This document shows, one piece after another, positions 1 to 8,723 of a DNA stretch of 38,642 nucleotides. How positions within the stretch are numbered: the stretch's first letter is position 1; every line of letters starts with the position of its first letter. Source of the stretch: a virus. The translations under genes and the position numbers were made by a program. The DNA lies in the IMG/VR virus record IMGVR_UViG_3300048020_000182, positions 1-38,642 of that record. One strand, given 5' to 3'. Below the pieces are notes generated by a model. That model did not search any database and was not told the DNA's origin. It was given only the letters and a program-made list of their open reading frames with translations.

Positions 1-3000
1 TTATTATATACTCATTGTCTGATAATTTACCATCCACCTTTATTATATTATAAATATCCTTAGGTGTTAGCGCTTGAATGTCATCCACTTTACTGACCTT
101 AAATATTAGGTCAGATAAATATTGAGAAGAATACGAACCTTTTCGCTTTTTGAGGGCATCAATGAAATCCTCACTGAGTGTTTTCGATTCTGTTATTTCA
201 GAAAATGCCTGTATGAGGGATGAGTTGCCTGTGTCAATATCATCAATAACCGTATCAGCAGTCTCTTGTCTTGCGGTTTGGACTTCGTGCTTAATTTGCT
301 TTGATAAGTTATCCCCGTGGTTGGACCGATCAAATATAACAGAAGGGTCGACGATTAAATCTTTCTCCAGGTTGGTAATCTCAGACACCAGACTCTTGTC
401 TTGCTTTGGGTCTAATTGATCAAGGTTAGCTGATAATGCCTCTCTTGACTGCTTTAAGAAGGATTCGACTTTTCTTAGTGCAATAGTCCTTGAGTGCTGG
501 GCCATCCCTTCGTTTGGCTTAATTGAGTCAATCGTCGTATCCGCCATTGCCTCATTGTAGTTCTTTACGAGTTGCTTGACTTGCTTGATTGGTGACCTAC
601 TTCCCTTGAAGAATTTCTTAATTACATCTTCCACGCCAAGTGTCGGTTCGTTAAGAATACGCCTAATGTCCTCCATTGATTCTGATATGGAAGCAAGTAA
701 TTCATTTGTCGCCGCAGCTTGCATTTTTGCTCCTGCTATTTCATTTGCATCTCTATCTAAAGTTTGGTTCTCGTTCGGGTTCCTATCACCTTCGAGGGAG
801 TCTTCCATTGCCTGACCTCTACCGTAGTAGTTCTTAATACCCTTATCTCTGGCCTCCTGTTTAAATCTTTCCCTTTGCTTATTTGGTGTAGCATCAAATA
901 TTGCATGGAGACTATCTATTTCATTTAACGCATCCATGTAGGAAGCACTTGTATTCTCGCTTATTAGATTTGCTAGTTGCCTATCCATCTGCCTGTCGTT
1001 ACCACCCCAATTAATATCACGAGCAGCTAATCTTGTTAGGTCACGAAGTGGTAGTTTTGTTACAATCTCAGGCTTATCAAATGGCCCTTCCTCACTAAGT
1101 GGAGTTTCCAAAATCTTGGGGTCTTTCCCTAAACTATCTGGGGAATATATATCAAAAGGTTTTAGGTCTTCCTGACTTATAGGAAATGATAAAGACTTAT
1201 TTGGCTTAGTCTTAGTTCCCAGTAGGGAATCCATGTACTTAGTTATCCCTGACTTTAGGGATGGGGACATATCAAAATTACTAAATAGTGACTCAGTATC
1301 TTCCGTTAGGATTACATCTATTGCTTCAAATGGTGTATCAAAACCAAGATAGTCATCTCTCTGTAATGCCCTTAATAGGTTACGCATTCTTGGATTAAGT
1401 TTCTTGAGTGAATCCTTTACGTACCCTAATTCATCCGGGGTTAATCCATCAAAGTCGCCAGTGATAACCGCAGTTACATATGAAGTATCATCCATATCTT
1501 CAAACGCTTCAAGATATTCTTCTGCTACATCCTTTTTGTAATTCTGTAATACCTCTACTGAGATTCTAGAATTATCTATCGAATCATTCATTAAGAAGTC
1601 GTAAGTTTTTCTATCCGCTATATTCGGTGGAATACTGACACCTGGAAGTAATGCTTGGTTTTGTGCCTCTAGTTGACGAGAGAGTTCAAGGATGGAACCA
1701 AGAGCCGAACCTTCTGTGTTAATTCCAAATGTATTTAATAGCTTAACATAGGCTGCATATAGAGCATCCATAAGGGTGGATATTAAGTTTTTCCCGTTCT
1801 TATCTATCCTTGTCTTTATTCCCTCGTTTGTAATTTTTGTTTCAGATAGAAACTTTGCAAAGTCTTTTCTTGTCCACGCGTAATTCAATGTCTCAGACAC
1901 TGCTACTTGGTCATTGGAGAATAAAAATGTAAACTTGTTTGCACCCTTTGTTTTCTTAATCTCAGATATGACATCTTTTATTAAGTCATATGTTTCTTGT
2001 ATCTCACTTCTTTGACCTAGCCTTGCCTTGTCTTCATGGGCACGCAGTTGTGTTTCCATTGTTCCATGCCATACCTCGTGCATGAGTACCGACATTAAAA
2101 CATTTGTTGTTTTGTCTTCGACAAAATTAAAAGGCAGTTCTTCCGTAATAAAATCATTTTTCCCTGCATGGAATTTTCTATTAATAAATACTGAATCATC
2201 CACTCGGTTTCCTCGAGTTATACTATTTGGTGTAGATAAAATATTATCCACCGGAATTACGCTTAGTGGTGCATCCCTGTCAGCGAGTGCTTTTTCCACT
2301 ACCTCTAGGTATTTATATAGAAACTCATTTGACTTTTCACTTATTCCGTAATTCTCCACATACCTCTTCATCTTTTCCAACACCACGGGTGCAAAGATGT
2401 TATCACCAATTATATTATCGATTGCTCTTTTGTTTCGAGCCTGTTGGTCTTCGGAAAGAATTACATTCTGCTCAAAATTTGTCCTTCTCTTTAAAGATTG
2501 AGTGACATTGTGATTATCTGCATTATCCGCGATTGAGTACGATGTGGAGTCACCAAGGTACAGGTCGGACATATTTTGAATTACGGGCATTCCTGGGGCA
2601 CTTATTCCATTTGTAGGTTCCTCTGCATTAACCGCATCTTTCTCCACCTTTGTTTGCGGTATTCCATAAACAGATGCGTTTAACTTTTTAGCATTTATAA
2701 CTCTATTAAAAAGAGCATAAGGTTTGTGCCTTTTACCCAACTGCTTGATTGCATCTTCTGCAAACCCCTCAATTAAGTTTTTAACATCATCCAATTGGGC
2801 TGACATACTTGTTCTAGTTGTGTCAAATACATCAGCGTCGTTAATCAGATCAATCGCACTTGCTATATCAGATACCTTTGTGGACTCTCCAATTGCGTTT
2901 AGTATTTGTGAGCCAAGTCCATCATTCCCAATAGCAATTTTTGAAATTGCATTAGTAAAATCCGATAAATAGTCGAATGCTTTACCTGGGTCTTGGGTTC

Positions 3001-6000
3001 TAGCTAAATTAAATGCGTGTAGTGTTGCTTCAGCTGCACTTGGGTACCTACTGCTATCAGATTCCTTATATACCTGTTGCAGTACATTGATACTGTTTTC
3101 TTTAATTACTAACTTTTCCTCCGAATTACTAAAACTCTCGGCTAAGGCAATCCATGCTTGCGAATCACTTGCTTTAGTAAATACAGTCTCGCTTGATTTT
3201 TCGGTATCTGAAAGCGGATTTTGGCTACCCATCCACTGTAAGAATTGGTAGACCACGCCAGGTTCGCCAACCCCACCCCATTGATAGTTTCCTCCGTTTC
3301 TTTCAGAAAATAGTAAATTATATACAATCGCCTCTGGCTTTTTCAATTCACCAGGTTCAGTCGACTCCGAATCTTTATGAGCATTAAGGTTTAATGTATC
3401 AGTAATAACCTGTATGCTATCTGTTCCCTGTAAGTTTTCATTAGAGTACTCAACAAGTATATTTATTTGCTCTGGGGTAATCCATAAAAGTGAAGTGTCG
3501 TCTCTGCCGAATTTCTTAATATCAACAAGTTTTGCACTTATAAAGTTGTCAGCATGCCATACTTGATCAGAGAATCGCTCAGGAGCGGTACTTGCTTCAA
3601 GCCCAAGCATATTGAACACGGACTCCATTTCTCCGTCTTTGCCTTTTGCTTCTCTTACTCCATCTACCTGACGCTCGGTATCATTGTTAATTTGATATCT
3701 ATCAAATGTTGCCTTGTATAAAAGTGTTGCAAATTTATTTACATTTTCATCCGTGATATGTTCATAGTTGTTCTTTAATGCCAACTTAGCGTTTTTTGTT
3801 GGCCTCGGGATGTAAGCTTTCTTATCCCTGTCCTGTATTTTTGCATCCCTATTAATTGCATCCGCTATGGACTTTCTATCCTCCATAGGAAGTTTCTGCA
3901 CTGCATCTCCTATTTTTATCTCACTTGCTGGGTCTGCGGTAGGATATCCAAAAAGAGACATCGATAGTTCGATACTAAATGGAAAGTCTGCATCCTTTGT
4001 ATTCTCGTCCTCTATCCAATCATCTAGGGTAATTCCATCAATCTCATTTCCATCGTCATCCTTTCGTGGCATTGAGACGAATTGCGTATACCCCGGTCCG
4101 CTTATCGCATCATCATGTCGCTTTTTTGCTTCTTTAATTTGAGAATCTATAGTTTCCTCTGCATCCTCAATCTTACTAAATATATCACCTTCTTCAGATA
4201 ATATATCTTCATCTATTTGTTTTATTAATTCCTCAACCTGTCCTTCATATTTTGAATAATCTGCCTTCTCCACGCCCTGTTGGCCTGATTCATTACCTTG
4301 AGGTATTCTTGTGTTTATATACGAATCTAGTGAGCGCATAGACTCTTCGAGAAGTGTTAGCCCTGATGGATCAAAATTAAATATTGAGCCCAGTATTTCA
4401 ATTATCTCCTCAAATAAACTTTTCCCATCACCTGGTAGTTTTGATAGATACTCTTGTAGATATTCATCCGAGTACAAGTCAGCAACAAACTCAAAAAAGT
4501 TGCCTAGTGATGAAGCGAGTCTGTTATTACTATTTTCTTCTAATATTCTAATTTTCTTTCTATCTAGCTTATTATATTCACGGGCCGCAAAGTCCCATGC
4601 CTCGAATAATTTTTGAATATCAGGATTATTAAACTTTGTTTTCCCTTTTATTAACTTGGCATTATTTGTTATCTCATACGCAGTTAGTGAATGCATAATC
4701 TCGTGCAGTATGGTGCTATCATTTGCAGTCTCGGAGATTAATATTCCACCCATGGATTTACTGTCGCTTTTGTAGTTATACAATCCGTGAAAATCAACTT
4801 CAGGCGCTCGAGTAAAACCAACTCTCAGCCTTTCAAAAATCTTACTATTTTTATTTAATCTTTTAGCTAAGCTAGAAACTATAGGATTCTTACTTTTTTC
4901 AAGCTGACCTAATACCTCAACCCCTGAGTAACCACCAGTTGCTATATTGACTCCCTTGTCATTATATGATGATACGTCATTCTTCCAGTCAACTTCCCTG
5001 TCCTTTAGAAAATTGACTACCTCGTCCGAGGTAAGCGACTCTCTATTCTCCTTAACTATTGGCTGTAATTCGTTATTTTGAGCAGCTTCCAATTCTGTAG
5101 ATGCCTGCTCTAGTCCTGCCTTGATTGATGTTAACTCTTGAACCCTAAGAGCTTCGTCAGTGGCTTCTTCCTTTATGGTTTTAAATTCAAAATATGCTTC
5201 TGCCTCCTCAACTACATCCCACTTTTCATCTTTGTATGCCTGTATGACCTCGTTTTGATATTCTTCACTGTTTGCCTTTTCTTCTATGTCAGCAATTTTC
5301 TTCTTTGCTGTCTGCCCAGTCTTCCTAATGGGTAGAACCTTAAACGAACTTAACCAAGTTTCATATTCATTACTGCTTGTGAAGTCTTGCCTAAGACTAC
5401 CCTTTGTCGCACTTAACCATACTGAACTATATACCGAGAATCCTTCCGGTAATTCACTGACCGACATGCTAGATGCTTCTTCGCCAAGATTAACTTGTAC
5501 TGTACTCTGCCTTGTCTTTCTCTTGAGATGAGAAATCTTTATTTCGCCCTTTTCTCGCTTTACTGACCTAACAAAAATTGACCCCGACTTTTCATGCTTT
5601 ATTGCTACAAGGTGAACCGAACCTGTGTCCGTTCCTTTTGGTAAATCGTTCCTTAGTTGGTACTTCTTTGTGGTGTCTGTACCAAGAATAATTTCCTCAG
5701 GATTTGCATTTCTTCCCTCAAAGTTTTGTGAATCCTTAACCCTAACATGAGTTTGAGTACTTGGGTCTTCGAGGGAACTAAATTCACCATCTTCTTTCCC
5801 GTATATATACTTTGCCTCATTCTTTGATTTACTAGCGACAACTTGATAATTATCTTCCGAGTTGATTGTGTAGTTAACAGAAACACCATCAAAAGAAATT
5901 TTAATTTTTTGATTCGATGGAGTAATGACCTCACTAACATCAAATGGTTTTTCTAATGATAATACTAAATCGGAGAGTTGATTATAGTCCGACCTTTCTT

Positions 6001-8722
6001 TCTTGAATTTACCTCCCCTTGAAACTACATCAGGATTTACATTTAATATAGATTTACTAGCACCAACTATGAATACATATTGCCCATTCTCAATGGTAGG
6101 AATCGCACCTAAGGTAGAGCCGTCTATTTCTTCTACTTCTGGAGTTTGAGGTGTCGGTGTCTTGGATGAACTGGGCTTAGAAGAACTAGGTGTTTTCTTT
6201 GTGGTTTGCTTGGTGGTTTGCTTAGGTCTGTTTAAAATTTCATCAACCTTTGCTTTATCACTAGTATTTGCTTCTAATGTGGATTTAAGAATCCCAAAAT
6301 CTTTTACATAATCATCGTAACTATTCTGCCCCGCAATCTTACCAGTACCAGGGTTTTTATTCTTATCGGATAGATTCTTTGCGGAGAATTCTTTTTCCCA
6401 ATCTTTTTTCGATATAGGCTGAATATCTAAAGGTTTACCTAAGTTTTTACTAGTGGCATATGCAATTTCTAGTTCGGGGTATGTTTGACTTACAAACGCA
6501 TCACTTGAACGAACTTTAAATATCTCAGATTTACCTCCTTGAATTTTTCTTATTCTGTCAGCAATTTTTACCTCTTCTTTTCTCTGTGCAATTTTTACTT
6601 TAGCCTCATCTGCTATCTTTTTTAATCTGTCTGCTTCTGCGGTTTTTTCAATGTCTTCAGCTTTTTTCTGATCTGCCATTAAATCTCCTGCAGTCTTAAA
6701 TCCAGCACCATGAAATTTCTCAGCACCATTCTTAAATGCTGTTATAAACTCTTTGTATCCAGGATTCCTTGAGCCATAAAACATCACTGACCATTCTTTA
6801 AATGCCTCAGTAAATCCCTCTTTATCCTTTAGTTTACCCTTGGTTAAGTCGTCACTCGTTATGGTTTCGTCTGCTAATAATTCGTTAAGCATTGAGTATG
6901 CTTGAGCCTCAGGAAGTGGAATGCCATTAACCTCTCTTTTCCTTAGTGCATCTTTGGCGTCCTGCTCTTCTTGGTATTCTGACTTCTTCTTTCTTCTTTT
7001 CCCTTCCTTGGTGCCTTCTTGCTCTGCTATCTTTTCTTCTCTGAAGTTATCTACTGAGGTTTTTTCACTTGATGAGTAGTCATCTAATTTCTTATTGATT
7101 TCAGCTATTCGCATTGTCGCCTCTGGGGACGCTCCTGCTTTTAACTCCTCCGTAAGGTAATCACGCTCTATAATTAAGTCTCGGATTTCTGTACTCTCAG
7201 GTGATTGTACTTCCTCCTCTTGCGTGCTCTCAACCTCTTCATATTTGCTAAGAGATTTTAGTGGTACTCTTTTCTCTACCAGTCTGTCTAAGTCAGGGTT
7301 TGGTTTAACTGCAATTACTGCATCCTCCCCGGATAATCCCTTAAACTCAACTACATCACCTTCTTTCGTTATTACCTTCTGCCCAATATCAAATGCTTTA
7401 GTTGGCGCAATCTGAGATACTGCTTCTTCAGTTGCCTCGGCTTTCTCCGCCTCTGCCTTGATTATCGCATCAAGATTATTTTGAAGTTCTTCCTTTTTTG
7501 CTTTCTCCGCCTTCCTGTCTGCTAGTTGAGACTTTGCTCCTGCGGCTAACTCAGTTGCACCAGAAAAAGTAGCACCTCCTATCATACCCAAGATACCACC
7601 ATCAATCAGTGTATCAATCTCTTGATCAGAAAATTCCGTTAAGTCAAATGGTGAGTCCTCATTGTGTGCAAATTTCTCCGCAACAACATTTAAATACTCC
7701 TGAGTTGCTTCAGTTCCACCCTCTAGAACTATACCCTTTGCGGTTTGCTTTAATAGTGCTTGTTTTACAAAATTATCTGCTAGTTCAATATCCGATGCAG
7801 TAGGATTTTTTCCGGGGAAAAACTTCTTTAATAGTTTTGGTCCAACCATTGATGGAAGGATTGAATCTAAAGCACCAATTGCTAAACCAAACTTCCATGA
7901 TAACGCCTCTGCTGACTCGGGAGTAACATAATCTGAGTCTTGCTTATCAAGCTGAGTATAGGGATATAAACTACTATAGACCTCACCTACGCCCATAGTT
8001 CCACTAGCTGCGGTAGTGGTGCCTAGCATACTTAAACCCGAGGCATAACCTTTTGCAATGTCCTGCATCTCGGGTGCAAGCTCTGCATATCTTTTACCTA
8101 TTGACTTCGTGTAGTCATCTGCATCGATTCCTTTCTTGGTAAGATTCTTTGCGTACTTCTTAAGAGCCGGTCCAACTACTGCCTTCTTGAGCACTTGTTT
8201 TCCTATTAATCCACCAACTGAACCTACGCCAATTATTGGACCTCCTGACCCAACTACCCTACCAATACCGCCTGATAAATATCTTAATCCTTCTCCAATG
8301 CTATTAACTTCGGAGTATGACTGAATAGTGGGTGCGTCTACTTGAGACTCTTCCATATTCTCCATGGATTTGCCCATCAGGTAATCTGACGCACTATCAA
8401 GTCCTACCTTCTTTGCCATGAATCCAGCACCACCATAAATCATGCCCTGAGATTCATCTATTGCCTGACCTATCCCTGCCCCGATTTCTTTTATTCCACC
8501 AAAGAATCCATCGCGACCTAAATCCTCTGCCTTGTATGCATTAACTACAGACTTGTACTGCTTATTAAACTCTGGGTATTCCTTGATTTTCTGAGGGCCA
8601 TACTCGCCCTCCATAGACTTACCCAGCTTGTATGTTAATTGCTGATCCGTGAAGTTAGATACATTATTTCCTTCCTTGGTAAGTTTATCCTTATACCAAT
8701 CAAGCAGGGATTTATGCTTCAC
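1..8722 (-). CDS. Giant internal virion/ejection protein candidate with two HExxH zincin-like motifs (3' end outside window)
   Basis: I read this frame by hand from GTG at 8722 to the left edge without meeting a stop, giving at least 2,907 residues; the C-terminus lies outside. GTG follows the upstream stop by one base, with an AAGGAAGGG ribosome-binding site inside that gene's end. Residues about 147-185, 224-245, 277-292 and 372-396 are glycine-rich and hydrophobic, and EGGTEATQE lies at 334-342. A Lys/Glu-rich stretch follows at about 400-430, and a Pro/Ser/Thr/Lys linker at about 831-862. HEIMH is at 1340-1344 with a possible third zinc ligand, Glu1411 in FEFVAD. HEVWH is at 2215-2219 with Glu2277 in VSET downstream. 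The last gene of a T7-like internal-core series is normally the giant ejected protein (gp16-like). Large phage polyvalent proteins often carry such zincin domains. I see no lysozyme or transglycosylase motif in the visible part. The reading frame is near certain; the role is inferred. Confidence 0.85.
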   Translation of the reverse strand, partial: MKHKSLLDWYKDKLTKEGNNVSNFTDQQLTYKLGKSMEGEYGPQKIKEYPEFNKQYKSVVNAYKAEDLGRDGFFGGIKEIGAGIGQAIDESQGMIYGGAGFMAKKVGLDSASDYLMGKSMENMEESQVDAPTIQSYSEVNSIGEGLRYLSGGIGRVVGSGGPIIGVGSVGGLIGKQVLKKAVVGPALKKYAKNLTKKGIDADDYTKSIGKRYAELAPEMQDIAKGYASGLSMLGTTTAASGTMGVGEVYSSLYPYTQLDKQDSDYVTPESAEALSWKFGLAIGALDSILPSMVGPKLLKKFFPGKNPTASDIELADNFVKQALLKQTAKGIVLEGGTEATQEYLNVVAEKFAHNEDSPFDLTEFSDQEIDTLIDGGILGMIGGATFSGATELAAGAKSQLADRKAEKAKKEELQNNLDAIIKAEAEKAEATEEAVSQIAPTKAFDIGQKVITKEGDVVEFKGLSGEDAVIAVKPNPDLDRLVEKRVPLKSLSKYEEVESTQEEEVQSPESTEIRDLIIERDYLTEELKAGASPEATMRIAEINKKLDDYSSSEKTSVDNFREEKIAEQEGTKEGKRRKKKSEYQEEQDAKDALRKREVNGIPLPEAQAYSMLNELLADETITSDDLTKGKLKDKEGFTEAFKEWSVMFYGSRNPGYKEFITAFKNGAEKFHGAGFKTAGDLMADQKKAEDIEKTAEADRLKKIADEAKVKIAQRKEEVKIADRIRKIQGGKSEIFKVRSSDAFVSQTYPELEIAYATSKNLGKPLDIQPISKKDWEKEFSAKNLSDKNKNPGTGKIAGQNSYDDYVKDFGILKSTLEANTSDKAKVDEILNRPKQTTKQTTKKTPSSSKPSSSKTPTPQTPEVEEIDGSTLGAIPTIENGQYVFIVGASKSILNVNPDVVSRGGKFKKERSDYNQLSDLVLSLEKPFDVSEVITPSNQKIKISFDGVSVNYTINSEDNYQVVASKSKNEAKYIYGKEDGEFSSLEDPSTQTHVRVKDSQNFEGRNANPEEIILGTDTTKKYQLRNDLPKGTDTGSVHLVAIKHEKSGSIFVRSVKREKGEIKISHLKRKTRQSTVQVNLGEEASSMSVSELPEGFSVYSSVWLSATKGSLRQDFTSSNEYETWLSSFKVLPIRKTGQTAKKKIADIEEKANSEEYQNEVIQAYKDEKWDVVEEAEAYFEFKTIKEEATDEALRVQELTSIKAGLEQASTELEAAQNNELQPIVKENRESLTSDEVVNFLKDREVDWKNDVSSYNDKGVNIATGGYSGVEVLGQLEKSKNPIVSSLAKRLNKNSKIFERLRVGFTRAPEVDFHGLYNYKSDSKSMGGILISETANDSTILHEIMHSLTAYEITNNAKLIKGKTKFNNPDIQKLFEAWDFAAREYNKLDRKKIRILEENSNNRLASSLGNFFEFVADLYSDEYLQEYLSKLPGDGKSLFEEIIEILGSIFNFDPSGLTLLEESMRSLDSYINTRIPQGNESGQQGVEKADYSKYEGQVEELIKQIDEDILSEEGDIFSKIEDAEETIDSQIKEAKKRHDDAISGPGYTQFVSMPRKDDDGNEIDGITLDDWIEDENTKDADFPFSIELSMSLFGYPTADPASEIKIGDAVQKLPMEDRKSIADAINRDAKIQDRDKKAYIPRPTKNAKLALKNNYEHITDENVNKFATLLYKATFDRYQINNDTERQVDGVREAKGKDGEMESVFNMLGLEASTAPERFSDQVWHADNFISAKLVDIKKFGRDDTSLLWITPEQINILVEYSNENLQGTDSIQVITDTLNLNAHKDSESTEPGELKKPEAIVYNLLFSERNGGNYQWGGVGEPGVVYQFLQWMGSQNPLSDTEKSSETVFTKASDSQAWIALAESFSNSEEKLVIKENSINVLQQVYKESDSSRYPSAAEATLHAFNLARTQDPGKAFDYLSDFTNAISKIAIGNDGLGSQILNAIGESTKVSDIASAIDLINDADVFDTTRTSMSAQLDDVKNLIEGFAEDAIKQLGKRHKPYALFNRVINAKKLNASVYGIPQTKVEKDAVNAEEPTNGISAPGMPVIQNMSDLYLGDSTSYSIADNADNHNVTQSLKRRTNFEQNVILSEDQQARNKRAIDNIIGDNIFAPVVLEKMKRYVENYGISEKSNEFLYKYLEVVEKALADRDAPLSVIPVDNILSTPNSITRGNRVDDSVFINRKFHAGKNDFITEELPFNFVEDKTTNVLMSVLMHEVWHGTMETQLRAHEDKARLGQRSEIQETYDLIKDVISEIKKTKGANKFTFLFSNDQVAVSETLNYAWTRKDFAKFLSETKITNEGIKTRIDKNGKNLISTLMDALYAAYVKLLNTFGINTEGSALGSILELSRQLEAQNQALLPGVSIPPNIADRKTYDFLMNDSIDNSRISVEVLQNYKKDVAEEYLEAFEDMDDTSYVTAVITGDFDGLTPDELGYVKDSLKKLNPRMRNLLRALQRDDYLGFDTPFEAIDVILTEDTESLFSNFDMSPSLKSGITKYMDSLLGTKTKPNKSLSFPISQEDLKPFDIYSPDSLGKDPKILETPLSEEGPFDKPEIVTKLPLRDLTRLAARDINWGGNDRQMDRQLANLISENTSASYMDALNEIDSLHAIFDATPNKQRERFKQEARDKGIKNYYGRGQAMEDSLEGDRNPNENQTLDRDANEIAGAKMQAAATNELLASISESMEDIRRILNEPTLGVEDVIKKFFKGSRSPIKQVKQLVKNYNEAMADTTIDSIKPNEGMAQHSRTIALRKVESFLKQSREALSANLDQLDPKQDKSLVSEITNLEKDLIVDPSVIFDRSNHGDNLSKQIKHEVQTARQETADTVIDDIDTGNSSLIQAFSEITESKTLSEDFIDALKKRKGSYSSQYLSDLIFKVSKVDDIQALTPKDIYNIIKVDGKLSDNEYII

Positions 8723-8723
8723 G

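Noticed and set aside
4905-4913. TGACCTAAT in coding sequence at 4905 and again at 11098-11106
   Set aside because: Only nine bases match, and both arise from Leu-Gly-Gln codons in the minus-strand proteins; not counted as copies of the element.
5653-5943. Minus-strand frame of 96 codons inside the giant gene
   Set aside because: Shifted frame within a continuous gene, no ribosome-binding site or recognisable protein feature.
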